Assembly (NCBI GenBank): GCA_039111635.1
Contig: JBCAQO010000012.1
Coordinates: 62,001-126,000 of the forward strand
DNA: 64,000 nt
Direction of reading: 5' to 3'
Source: Heterobasidion occidentale
Taxonomy: Eukaryota; Basidiomycota; Agaricomycetes; Russulales; Bondarzewiaceae
Numbering within the stretch: the stretch's first letter is position 1; every line of letters begins with the position of its first letter. Made by a program: the position numbers and the translations under genes. Shown here one piece after another: positions 45,335-57,282 of this stretch. A model generated the notes under the pieces. The model was not told the DNA's origin. It did no database searches and saw only the letters and a list, made by a program, of their open reading frames with translations.

Positions 45335-48104
45335 CGCTGGGTGCGAGGGGATGCGAGCAGGAAGTGCTCAGAGCGGTTGAGAGGAGGTGGAGTGTCGGGG
45401 AGAGAAGGGAGGGGAGGAGAAACGCGAGCTGGATATAAGGAAGGGAGACTGTAGCCGGGGGGACCCGCCAGGCTGGCGAGGGAACGGGAGACGATACGGC
45501 GTCCATGACGGTGAATCTAGATGAAAATAATGGGGGGACTAAGCGCTAAAGCCATGGCTTCTGTTGGAATTGGGACAAGCTGTTGGGAGAAAAAACCGAC
45601 CGTAATCAAAACAGGAAGGCAGTGAGCAACTCCATCAAAGTTCCTTGCCCATTCCGCTTCCCGCACGTTCCCAAAGCTTCTTTGTCGCCATCCACCTTAC
45701 TCCCCCCGCCGCCAGCTTTCCTCGCCTCTGCAAACTCTAAAAGGCTCTTCCCAACCGATGGCTGCCCTTCACGTAATCACACCTCGTCTCTATCTCTTAC
45801 GTCCCGCTCCTCCCATTCGCTCCCGGCACTACCCCAACAAGAACCACCCAGATCGGTTCGCGGGGCGATCACTAGATGGGTCAATTCGCTATGTCAACTC
45901 GTTCGAGGCAGCTTCTCCCAGCGATATCAATCTCCACTTGTTACCTTAAATTATCCACTATCTCCAGGCCAGCAAAATAAGGGAAGCTGTCTAGGCTGCC
46001 TGTCCACGCCATCCTGCGCTTATTGACGATCCAGGAACGCAGATACCGAGAGGTCTGAGGCCCGAGGTACAAAGACATTACTTGGCCAGCTGCTGTCACA
46101 CCTCATCACACCGGCGTGACAATAATAACGTTGTGACGCATCCTCTGTTTTTCCGTTTGAAATGATCGCGCCCGAGGAGTAAAAGCATGGACCCCTATGT
46201 ACGATCCCTGTGTCATGCGCAAAGGATTCTGATCCAATCGGCGAATGTCTCTTCACTCTTTATCAAAGACAAAATCTCAACGAAAGAAAGCCTCGGACGT
46301 CCCTGTCCTCCTTTCGCGAGGTTTCGGGAAATACATCATAGCAATCAACGACACCGGCGGGACACCGGCTGGCAATCGCACTGGCGGCGGATCGACATAT
46401 TATTCGACCGAGCACCCATCCGTGAAGGTACCTGGCGGTATTTGCTCAGGTACAGCGACGTGGAGGACGGTCGATGGTCGTTGGAGGCCTCGAAGCAACT
46501 CGACAACACTCGACGCAAATTCTTTGATTCAGCACCATGCACCAGGTCTGGCTCGAAGACCGTTGCAGTCGTCTTTGTAAAGTTCAGATGATATCTTCCG
46601 TATAGTCGTCCGCCTTGCGCTACTCGATCAATGAAAATTACGCCACTCAGGCGCGCAGGCCCTCGCGCAGCGCAAGGCGGGGAGCCGACAAAACGGTAGC
46701 ACCGATCACTCACAGTCTGGAGTCTCGCTCCAATCGGAGTCTGAGCAGACTACTGCTCCGGTGGTCGAAGGAGCAGTGCGACAAGCAAGGATATGTACAT
46801 TTGATGCAGGAAAGGGAATCGCCACACGATCCTCGCTGCGCACCAAAAAAAAAAACTCCTGCTTGATGGTATAGAAGCATACCATGCCAATGCCACAAAC
46901 TGAGTCTTAGTCATGCGTAAGCGGAACGGTTGGCGGGATGCTGATAAGTGGCACGGCTGAATCAAATTTTCTAGTCATCTATCCTCTCCTGGATGTGGCA
47001 GGCTGCGATCGCCTCAATCGCTCTCAACCGCTGATATAAGCCCGCAGACTGAATTGAATAAGTAGACTCACTGGATTTGCTATGCTATGAGAGAGCGAAC
47101 GTCGGTGCGCCGTACGATCATATGCCAAAGTAGTTTCTAGATCATGTGCTGCTGTCTGCATATCGGCGAGGCACGCGGTATGGCATTGGCAGGCTATGGC
47201 AGGCCGATGATGGAGATATCGGACAAGGGCCCGCCAAAGATCGAGCGAATCAAATAGTTCGCTGTAGCAAACAAACCTACAGATTACAACAATTGTACAC
47301 GACGAGCTAAAGAGGGTATTGTCAAACGGCGGACACAAGGGAGGCCGATGTGAGTCATGTCGTCGGATCGTGAAGTACTGCTAACAGATACCGTCTGTCT
47401 AAACAACAAGGGTGAGAAGCTAGCTAGGGGTGCGTGAGAAGCGAGAGGTAGCCTACCTGGTGAGATCATGATTTCATGTCGTTTTGTGCGAATTCGCATG
47501 AAGCGTATTTCATCCTACACCGTCTACGTGAACACAAGACGTCCGGAAGAATTGAACGTACACTCACTCCCTCGTTTGGCTCGTCGCTGATTTCTTCTAG
47601 AGCTCCCTGTACACCGTCCAGAATCTTCCCGATCGCGGTCGCATACTTCGCCCCTGCTCGCCCTCGAACACCACCCCTGAATGTCTGATGATGCTCGCAG
47701 GATGGCCACGGGATATAAGGAGGTACCCTAGAACTGATCGGTTGCCTGACAAGAGGGAGTGCGTCTGTTCGAGTTCTGGCGGCGTTGGGGTAGCATTGGA
47801 CGTCGATAGCGGCACAGTTTGTGATAGAGAAAATGGGGATCCCGCGGTGGATGAGGGGAGTGCTGCGTTGAGTGCCTACGCCGTTAAGTTTCAGTTGTGC
47901 ACTTCCAGCAGAGTGAACTGGGGCGAGATGCTATACCATATTGACTGAACGAGACTGTAGAAGCTGTTAGTAGAGACGCAAGGAAGGGTAAGCAACTACC
48001 ATCAGAACGTCCGCACGTGGTCTGACCTTGTTGTGTGGCGCTGGTCCTCGAGCACACTTCAGCAGTACTTCAGCTCGCACACGATCTACGTCCACTATGC
48101 CACC
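45335..48104. other. 2.8-kb region without an assignable gene
   Basis: The left part should contain the promoter of the zinc-cluster gene. Between 46187 and 46713 open frames exist in three frames at once, so none can be preferred. A 12-base A run occurs near 46846-46857. The one candidate worth naming, 47568-47930 on the minus strand, is listed separately. Confidence 0.4.
47568..47930 (-). CDS. Possible unrecognised exon (121 open codons, no ATG)
   Basis: The minus strand is open for 121 codons after a TAG at 47931-47933. It ends in a helical, alternating segment (AKYATAIGKILDGVQGALEE then ISDEPNEG) directly before a perfect GTGAGT donor at 47567. A candidate CCAG acceptor lies close to the left of the frame. 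Composition in the last 40 codons is protein-like, while the first 80 are less convincing. No ATG, no neighbouring exon and no known family could be found, so this may be chance. Confidence 0.25.
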
Positions 48105-49713
48105 ATGGAATGCCACAATTGCAATCTGAAACAAAGACAGTTTTACTGTGATAACTGCATTAGAACACAGTCCGTCATTTTTCCCGATTATATTAGATTC
48201 TGTCTAAGGAACAGCTCAGTCTACGCGACTTTCGCTTACAGATACAGCATGTCTCTGCAGATCGAGATGAATATGTCCAGAAAGCGACAGATGCTCTAGG
48301 CACGGTGTCATGCTCGCGAACCCGACGCGCAGATGTGGCAACTAGACAGGATCGTATAGCGGAAGTCCAAACGGCACTGGCGAAACTGCGGAAGGAGAAC
48401 GAGAAGAGTACGCGTCTTTCTGCTCGCATGGAAGGTTCATGCGTTGATGTTATTTTGTGGAAAGCTCGTCAGCGTCTTCGATCGACGCGGGAAAACCTCG
48501 CGACACGTCGCCGCACGCTCTCTCAAGCCAATCTCCTACCTCCGACCCCTCTTGATCAGATAATCATCCGGGAAACTCAACAACTCGCCGTGCGCTCTGA
48601 AACGCTCGCCAAGGCGCGCGGAGGACTTGTCTCTGAGCTGGTGGAAGTGTTCAATATCGTCGAAGTCGGCGGTCGACCGCCCATTGGTGGCAAAGCTGGC
48701 ATCAAAGGCGAATGGACAATCGGTGACTTGGTGCTTCCGGTCCCAGGCGACATTCGTCGTACGCAGTCCCTCTCTTTCCCCTATGTGACCGATATCTATA
48801 AAAAATACTCGTCAGGGTACCCACCAGATCATATCAATGCAGTGATCACACATACGATTCATTTTCTCGGACTTTTGACTTTCTACTTAGGGATCAAACT
48901 ACCGTTCGAGATTACATGGACGGGTGGTAAACTGGGTGTAGGGCAGCCCTTCATACGTTCGATCAAAGGCACCGAGTCAGGCAGTTGGGCAAAGTAAGCT
49001 CCCCGTTCACAAAGCAGAACTCGAGCGGCTCATTGTGTGGTTCTTGCTTGGTATAGATGGACATCGAAACATTGTCTCCATGTCTCCTCTTCTGCCTCTG
49101 TCTCGTCATTGTCCACTGATGCAGCTAGCGCCTCATCGATTCACACAATTCTAACCCGATACCCGCCTCCGACTCGTATATCGAGACCCCTGCTGCACCA
49201 CAATCTTCATTCACAACAGCCTATGCCATGCTGCTATTCGACGTCTGCTATCTTGCACACACTCAAAACGTAGAAATCGCGCTGTCTCAGGCAGGTGAAG
49301 TCCTCAGCAACCTGTGGGCAGTCTGCTGTTCTACAGACCTTGGACGGTACGTTGGCTTCCATCATTTCCCCCCTTCCCCTTGGGATTTTTTTCCACTTCT
49401 TCATCCACAATATACATAATAATTACACCTTCTATATTCATCAGATGCTAACCCACTTCTCAACCACAGATATTCTCATCAAACGCATCCACACCTTCCA
49501 CCACCGACTCCACCTACTTTCTCTCTCGATTTTGCTCAGTTATTGCAAGCCACGGCTGCCACGCCCTCGTCGCGTGCTCGCCCATCTCGCTCCCATGCGT
49601 CGGGCGCCAGCTCGCGCGCGATCTCCATCTCACACCATAGTCGACCGTCTCGGGAGAAGATACCTGAAGAGGAGGAATGGGACATTGTTGATGATGCTGA
49701 CGGGGGGCCTTGA
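48105..49713 (+). CDS. ATG14: Atg14/UVRAG-like autophagy PI3-kinase subunit
   Basis: The start ATG 48105 opens MECHNCNLKQRQFYCDNC, the two-CXXC N-terminus of Atg14/Barkor. Exon 1 (48105-48169) splices to 48220 using the second of two AG sites, which yields CIRTHLRDFRLQIQHVSADR, the family junction. A coiled coil (about residues 40-130) follows. Next come LPVPGDIRRTQSLSFPYVT, INAVITHTIHFLGLLTFYLG and LPFEITWTG, the conserved core, then AYAMLLFDVCYLAH and LSNLWAVCC. The C-terminus ends EEEEWDIVDD. Atg14 directs the Vps34-Vps15-Atg6 complex to autophagosome sites. Other exons are 48220-48993, 49057-49346 and 49470-49713. Within 49057-49228 the frame changes. Either a 47-nt intron with a weak GTCTCC donor is present or a base is missing. 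Total about 440-460 residues. Confidence 0.85.
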
Positions 49714-50225
49714 GCTGCATACTTTTTAGACTGTGTCCCAATGCCAGTGTCATACCATCGTCGTATACCAGTAATCAGCTATTTCGTTATACGCTGTGGC
49801 CATATCTACTGTAGCATTATTTAGTACCACTGTATCTATTACTCCTTCGAGAAAGGTTTCTGACGATATTGATTTGTGCGAAGCGCATAATAGAAAATTA
49901 GAAACCTGCGTGACAAGCAGGGGGGATAGACTGCTTCGGCCCCGCGAACGACGATCGAACTTCACCGCGAAATGATTCATCTACAAGACTGCGAGAACTG
50001 GAAGTGCTGTATAACCGACCCTGGATCTCCCACATCGACTGAATGGACCAAACACGAGTGTCCACCGAGGGCAAGCAGGGCGTAAACACGGTACCGAACC
50101 TGGTGGTTCGGATTACCTCGGATGGCTTCGGACTCTCCGCGGGATCCGAGTGTCTCCCGCGGGAGAAAATCGACGTCGAACAACTTGATATGGCTGTGCA
50201 GAAAGAAAGCGACCTCGAGTAAGCG
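49714..50225. other. Intergenic region between convergent genes
   Basis: This is the space between the stop of the Atg14-like gene and the presumed 3' end of the first P450. It should contain both 3' UTRs. Short open frames on both strands carry no motif. Confidence 0.5.
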
Positions 50226-52575
50226 TCAGGTGGTATCGAGATAATGAATTTGATCGTATTGATGATAGAGAGGAAGAACGCGAGCCACTACGATCGAAGC
50301 AAACAATCCCGCAAAGGGGTGCGGTGGAAGCATGCCAAAGACGTCATTCGAACAGCATCGCGTGCGCGCGCGTAATACAAATCGGCTCGGACATGAACAT
50401 CGCAGAAGAAGAACGCAAGAAAGATGACCGCGAAGCCATGGATGTCCGGAGATACGAGGGGAAGAGAGTAACACGGAGAGGGAAGTGCAGCGGAGGTCCG
50501 AAATAGAGAACAGACGAACCTCGTTATTCCTGTCGTGAATTCCACTTCCTGCGTAGAAGGAGCCTCCCCATCACGCTTCGCGACGATGTCGAAGTGAAAC
50601 AAGAGGTTTCCCATAGCTACCAGCATAGATGCCTCGGCGAAGAAAGAGCCTGTTTTACATACATATACGAATCAATGGGTGTCAGAAAGTCCAGAGACAG
50701 CGGAGCCGAGGTCTATGTTCAACGTTCGAGGGTCTGATGGTGTTTGGGAAGGCTTTCGGAGGCTTTCAAGGAACACGCACCAGGACAAACACGACGACCA
50801 AATCCAAATGCCAGCTCACGAGGGTCGGGCTGTGTCTTTGCTTCTCCAGGGACGTCTGAGGGGTAGAATCGTCCTGGATCGAAGGCAAACGGATTTGGGT
50901 ACATCTGTGCGTCGTGCAAGATCGACCTGTTGCGACATTTCATTGATGTAGAAGCGGAAGAGTTCGTTCAGGAAAGGCCTCGCAAGAGGATTCTGCAATC
51001 AAATTCATGTACATACCAAACGTTCGCGAACACGGTCGCATCCTTCGGAATCAAGTAGCCCCTGTACTCGTCGTTTCGACTCACTTTATGGGCTAAGGCT
51101 GATTGACACGGATCAACGCAGTTCTGACCTGGTGTTCCAGGGAAATACATGTAGAATAAGTGTACCTACCCAGTGGTCCAACAGGAGCAAACCGCAATAC
51201 CTCCTTCATGACGCAAGTGAGGTATTCAAGGTGCCGAATATCTGCGAGCGTTGGTGGTCGGCCGTGGCCGAGGGAGCTGTCAATCTCTTCCTGGGCACGT
51301 CTCTGGACGTTCGGGTGCAGGGCCATGAGCATGACGAAAGAAAGCAAGGCCGAAACAGTCTCCAAACACATCGTCAGCTGGTTACCGGCGTACTAACACA
51401 CATAAAGCGCTCACCGTGTCTGCAGCTCCGGCGTACAGCCCAGCGGCGCACCATTTCACGATGTCCTCCTCCTCGTTGATGACTGGAGATCCGGCCGAGT
51501 CTCGCAACAGGCGGGACGTGAAAGACTCGATAACGTTTCCTGAAGCCTGTGAGTCCGCGCACGCATTTAGTAATGTTTTCTCCATGTGCACCATGACCGA
51601 GCGTTCCGTCAGGCGCTTACCATCTGTGTTTTCACCCATTGATGTGGTACATCAGTGAGGACGTCGAGCCTCCGACGCCACACGTCCGCCTGGCGTTTGA
51701 AGCCAGCGCCAGGGAACCACGACGGAACGAATCGCACTGAATCACGTCACGGCGTCCCTTCAGACTCGACTTGGACGTGAGAAAGCCCCGGGCGTAGACG
51801 GCTTACGGAGGGGACAGGACTCGACTAGCCATCTGCCAGGCGCAAGCGCGTAGCCGGAAATCTTGGACGACTCTTCTGCTGCCTGGACGAAAAAGTCGTT
51901 GTGTTCTGCGACGGTATACCCAAACGCAAGCTTCATGATCACACTTCCAGCATGCCTTCATGATAGGCTCGAGCTCAGTTATCTCCTGCGAATGTGATCA
52001 AGCAACGTGACTCACCGTCGTACGTGGTCCTCTAACCCCTGCGGCGATCGCTCAAGGCCCTTTATCAGGAGCATTGTCTCATCTTCCAGAATTCCAGCAT
52101 ATCCCTTTGTCGCACGTTGGTTCAGTTCGTTATGCAATATTTTGCGATAGCGTCGGTGGCGCGGATCGGATGCGGCGATATTGAACACAGTTCTGCCCCG
52201 ACCAACCAGATGGTGTAGCATCCATGACTTGGGCCGGTCAGAGTAGATTGCGGCGCGCTTGTCGAGAAGATCGTGCACGGCTGAATAAGTGTTAAGAACT
52301 ACGATGTGTTGATTATACACGCGAAAGGATATAATGTCCCCTATGGATGAAAGGTGAGCGAACGCCTCACAAGATGAGACATCGTGTGTACCATATTTCT
52401 TGCTCCATGATGCATATTGTCGCCAGGGTTCGGTCTTGGACAATACTGACGCAACACCAGAGAAGAAACCTCCTCCAGGACCGGGAGGGAGAGTAAGTGT
52501 CCTTTTGCGATAATTATACCAGAGAATAACAGGGATGCACAGAAGTACTAAGCGAAGAATGGTCGAAAAAGACAT
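50226..52575 (-). CDS. Cytochrome P450 monooxygenase (first of two)
   Basis: ATG 52575 opens MSFSTILRLVLLCIPVILWY, a membrane anchor, followed by the proline-rich hinge LPPGPGGG. DLLDKRAAIYSDRP, the I-helix GAADT-T, the K-helix EVLR (KEVLRFAPVGPLG) and the PERF-like FDPGRF follow. The haem-binding loop is FGFGRRVCPG, with its Cys the iron ligand. About ten exons are separated by 50-90 nt introns, and all phases to the haem loop and on to VEFTTGIT close without defects. The last exon is unclear: either an intron begins at 50519 and the protein ends at 50226, or the frame runs to 50288. Fungal P450s of this class oxidise small lipophilic compounds on the ER membrane with a P450 reductase. The substrate cannot be read from sequence. 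Confidence 0.92.
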
Positions 52576-54890
52576 ATTGTGAGAATTGTGCGGTGACGAC
52601 AACAAGGTGGGAGAAATGGATGTTAAATACCTACAGTGAGCTTTCTATCACATAACCAGTCGCCGTCTCGTGTCATACGTAGAATGTAACGTCTGTGCCA
52701 AAACATTGGCCCTGGGAGGCGGCAATGAACAACTCTTGTTTGAGGTAACTCCTGTCAACGCAAAGCTAGCACAGGTTTCAGGGAGCGATTTGTAGGCTGG
52801 ATCTCCATTCCTGAAGTTAGACGCAGGGGGTGAAGGGATATTGACACGAGCTTTGGGGTTTTTTGGGTACATGCAGCGCCCCCGCCTTGATGACCGGGGT
52901 TCAAAGAAGTCCTCAGGCGATTAGGGCCTGTAGGCAGACTCAAGGGTCAATACGTCAAGGGACGATGTGATCCGTTTCTGATGTTATGCAGACTCAGACT
53001 GTAGGATCAAAATCCATCGGGTCTCAGGTATGTCATCGAACTCGCGCAGGAGTACTGAGTTGGGGGCGCAGAGGCTCTCTGTCGTGCTGGAGGCCGAAAA
53101 GTTCCTAACACCAGAATCGAGAACGAAATGATGCCCAGTGAAGAATCCGATGATACGCGAGACGTAAGGGCCTGTTCTTTTGTTGAGAGGTTAGGGACGA
53201 ACAGCATGATTACAGTATGTAGGCACAGCACCATGAAAGATAAACAAGCCTTCAACAGCAATTGATCTATGGATCCAAGAGACATGACGAAGTTAAACAC
53301 AGTGGGGTTATTTCTTGAGCGCGTGAGTCAGCCGTGTTTACAGCTTGGACTGGCTGAAATGTGTCGGCGCTACTGTTCTGGCAACACGGTCTGCGGTGGA
53401 GTCTTGATGGATTACCGACGCGGAGACGCTGAGGATAGGGTACTGAGGTAGGAAGGTGGACGGAAGTACAACCCTGCAACATGTCCGGGAGGAGCGCTGG
53501 TGAGCGCTTGAGCGTCGGTAAGCGTCGGCGTCGGCAACCGTTGCATCCGACAGCGGCAGGCTGGGAACTGATTACGTGGCCTCAGTCGATGTCTCTGCTG
53601 CATCGAACCGCCTACCGCTTGAGATTCGAATGGGCGTCGGCGCATACACGGGAGAACTGAGAGCGTAGCGCGTTGTGGCTAATACTCGGGCTGATGTCAT
53701 TTGACACCATTTCGCAAAAAGATCAGGTCAGCGACAGTCTTCGTGTTATGGCGATGTCAAAAGCATGGAGACTAGCGGGCAGGGATAGCCGCCGTCGTGT
53801 GGTTCAGGACACCCGATAGTAATAGCATGTGGTACATTCTCGAGTTCGTCAGCCTCGACAAAATTGAACGGTGACGAATGTTCAAGGCATATATTTTTAA
53901 CAAGTTGAACGAAGGCAAAGGAGTTATGAAGATATAATTCTTGGAGCGCAGGGACCGGTGCATCTGTGTTGATGTTTCGAGACAGGATCGTGAAGAGGCG
54001 CGACGGGGTCACATGGCTCAACACCATGGGCATGTGATGAGAACAAACTTCTTTTCTGAGTCGGCCTGTTGAATGACCTTTCTTCTGCGACCAATGCCTC
54101 CTGGACTTTCAAACTACCGGGGTCACGATCTGCTAAGGGCTCATCATGGGTAGGCTTTACAATGCCGCTCAGAGAAATTTAGTCAACGTTACGAGGTCAG
54201 TAGCTTCTCAATGATTTTCAACGAGTACACAGCACATGCTCTCCATCAGTCTCCATCATGTCCTTTCGCCGTCGCCTGAACTTCTTGAATGCATGCAGCG
54301 TATGGCACAGGCTTTGCGATCGAGCCGTCCCTCCAATCATGAAAGGCAGCAGCTATTGTATCTTGGTCTGATACAGTGATACATACTCCCTAGCGATCCT
54401 GGATCCTCGCTCATACGGGTCTGCTGGGCTGTTATCCTGCGACTTTGCACGCTGGAAGCACTCGTGTGCAGAGTGGATCACCGTTTCTCACCTAGGACCT
54501 TGTGCAAACATTCGATCTGGCCTCCTCAGTACCGTCGAGAGCCTTATCTCGCCTCGGAACTTCCATATACACATCTATACACACGCTCTCCGCCGATACG
54601 ATATCGCGAAGTGCATGGGCGACGGGGGAAGCGGAGAGCAGCGGATACCCCGTGGCACGTTACTCTTTCCTTGGCGTTGCAGGAACTGCTTCTTGGCATC
54701 CGCCTCCACCCTCTTCTAGGCTCATCAGCACTGTTGCTCGCTCAATTGCGCGTCTCCACCTTGTGCTATACTGGCCAAGCGATCCGGCGGGCCTTAGTTT
54801 TCCATGCGTCCTAACCTTTCTCCGCTCACACACTCCGCATGCAGCACCCGTCCATTTGCTTTCTAGTGCAGCATCTCGTGTATAAAAGCA
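52576..54890. other. 2.3-kb region, nothing firm
   Basis: The P450 promoter should lie just above 52575. A minus-strand frame at 53746-54033 contains a leucine-rich stretch (PALQELYLHNSFAFVQLV) loosely like F-box-associated repeats. It is short, has no F-box and no neighbours, and could be a remnant or chance. The right end leads into the fungalysin promoter. Confidence 0.35.
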
Positions 54891-54898
54891 GAAGGCTC
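54891..54898 (+). promoter_or_regulatory. TATA box of the fungalysin gene
   Basis: TATAAAAG stands 128 bp upstream of the fungalysin ATG, with a pyrimidine-rich stretch (CTGTCTCTTCAGACTTCGAC) just after it. The position and sequence fit the core promoter of a strongly inducible secreted-enzyme gene. Confidence 0.65.
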
Positions 54899-55018
54899 GA
54901 GTCCTGTCTCTTCAGACTTCGACTCTCCGAGCTCATCGTCTGCCTCCTCGACATCCCAGTCTAGGCCTGCATCCACTCAGTGTGAAGCACTCGTGAAATC
55001 GACACCTACTTTACTGCA

Positions 55019-57282
55019 ATGGCGTCTTTCAACAAACTGTTCTCCTCTGTCCTCTTGGCTCTGCTCTATGCGTCCACTGCGACCGCAGCCCCCTGGCCTA
55101 CGACTTCCAAGCATTCGACGCACCGCGTTCGTAACGTTGGACGGGACTTGAACCTGAAGATTGAGACGTTCCACCCCGAGTCGTCCTACGAGGTGCGTAT
55201 CCCCATGCCAATATACCAGTGAAACCGATCTGATTGTTGTCGGTAGACTTTCGGTGTTGATGGCGTCGACCACCCGCTCTCCAAGCGCGACAACTTCGAC
55301 ATCAAAGATGCCGCCGTTGCATTCGTCCAGGACAAGCTGAACATTGGCGAAACCGCCGTTGCCCTCAAATCAGCCTTTGAAGGTGACGTCTCCGGCCATG
55401 CGTTCGTCAAGCAGGCCCACGTGAGTTGCTTCGATCGTGATCGGAGATCTGAGATGATGCTCAACTGCCTTATCGAATGATCAGGAGGGTGTCCCCTTCG
55501 CTAATGCTGTCGCCAACGTCGCTTTCAACAAGGCTGGCAAGGTCGTCGCCTTTGGCTCCTCGTTCGTCAAGGCCAACAACCTGCCCTCGTCCACCCCTTC
55601 CATTACTGTCGAGCAGGCCATCGCTACCGCCGAGGAGACCCTCGACGGTAAGTACAACGACTGGCCCGCGACTCTCGAGTTCCTCGCTCTCGACGACGGC
55701 AGCGCCGCTCTCGTTCACGTCGTTCAAATCCAAAATGAGGCGACCGGCGCGTGGGTTGAGGCGTTCGTCGACGCCCACGACAACAAGGTTATCTCGATCA
55801 CTGACTTCGTCGCTAAAGCCTCGGTGAGAGTCCACCTCTCGTGTATATCTAGGCTTTCCCTAACCTTGTAATCCACTGGTAGTACCGTGTCCTTCCCATC
55901 ACTAAGGAGGTTTTGACCGAGGGCTTCGAGACCGTTACCGACCCTCAGGACACCGTCGCCTCTCCCTCGGGCTGGCACAGCACGGGCTCGACGACCACGA
56001 CCACGACTGCCGGTAACAACGTCATCGCGTACAAGGGTTCCCAGAGCAAGACCGCCTCTCAGTCTTCCTCCGGCCTCAACTTCATCTACACCCAAAACCC
56101 TGCAAACGCCCCTACTACCTCTGCTAACCTGAACGCTGCGATCACCAACGCGTTCTACATTGTCAACTCGGTCCACGACTTGTCGTACCGCTACGTGGGT
56201 CACTTCACAGTATGTTTGAGAGTTGAAGGAGCTGACTCGGGAAACAGGGCTTCACGGAGAGCGCCTTCAACTTCCAGACCAACAACTTCGGCCAGGGTGG
56301 TGCCGGCAGTGACCGCGTCACCGTCAGCGTTCAGGACAGCGCCGGCACTGACAACGCCGATTTCTCGACCCCTGCTGAGTAAGTCGACAAGGCTCATGCG
56401 CTCGCCCCCGATTCTGATCGACTTTTTCACCCAAGTGGTCAATCTGGTGCCATGCGCATGTTCCTCTGGGACGAGACCAGCCCCGAGCGTGATGGAGCAC
56501 TCGAGAACGACATTGTCGTCCACGAGAACACCCATGGTATTACCAACCGCATGACCGGTGGTGGAACTGGCCGTTGCTTGCAAACAACCGAGGCCGGCGG
56601 TATGGGTGAGGGCTGGTCTGACACCTTGGCCGAGTGCGTTTTCCCGCGTTCCTTCTAATCTTACAACGATACTCACACCAAGAATCGTTGTATAGCTGGA
56701 CTGAGCAGAAGAGCGCCAACACTCAAGACTACGTCATGGGTCAATACGTGATCAACGACCCCGCTGGTATTCGTTCGCACCCGTACTCCACCTCGAAGAC
56801 CACGAACCCCCTCACCTACGGCTCGCTCAAGACTCTCAACGAAGTTCACGATATCGGTGAAGCTTGGGCCAACACCCTCCACAACGTCTACGCTGCCCTC
56901 GTCTCCGCGCACGGCTACTCTAGCACTGCCCGCACTAACCCTGAGTGAGTCTTTCGCGGTTCCCGTGCGCCATTTCGTTGTCTGATCGATCGTTATAGCG
57001 GCACTGAGGGCAACATCGTCTTCCTGCACCTCTTCATTGACGCTTTGCCCATCCAGCCCTGCAACCCCACTTGTATGTACCTATACTGTTTTGACCTCTT
57101 ATTCGATGACACTCAACCGACGATTCACAGTCTTGACTGGTCGCGATGCCATCATCCAGGCTGATGCTAACCGCTACAACGGTGCTAACAAGTGCCTTCT
57201 CTGGAAGGCGTTCGCCAGCCGCGGCTTGGGTGTCAATGCCAAGAACCAAGTCGACGACTCCACCCTCCCCTCTGGCTGTTAA
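55019..57282 (+). CDS. Fungalysin, secreted M36 metalloprotease precursor
   Basis: Nine exons (55019-55192, 55247-55420, 55485-55823, 55883-56194, 56248-56378, 56436-56633, 56696-56944, 56999-57072, 57131-57282) give 600 residues. A signal peptide (about 1-22, [20 protein letters not shown]) precedes a propeptide with FTP-type inhibitory segments ([23 protein letters not shown]). The catalytic domain carries [12 protein letters not shown], the HExxH zinc site (His406, Glu407, His410), and GMGEGWSD supplying the third ligand Glu435. The end [21 protein letters not shown] is also family-typical. Cleavage of the propeptide should release an enzyme of about 370-380 residues that degrades extracellular proteins such as elastin or collagen. 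A KR dibasic site lies near residue 69 in the propeptide. Frame is intact. It has a clear TATA box. Confidence 0.96.

Noticed and set aside
46846..46857. A12 run as a possible retroelement poly(A) tail
   Set aside because: No reverse transcriptase-like frame, no element body and no target-site duplication were seen beside it.
48211..48219. A frameshift in the Atg14-like gene at the first intron
   Set aside because: Using the later AG (48218-48219) restores the family junction CIRTHLRDFRL in phase, so no indel is needed.
55724..56676. Long minus-strand open frames (158-159 codons) within the fungalysin gene
   Set aside because: They are antisense shadows of GC-rich coding exons. The sense protein is a complete M36 protease.
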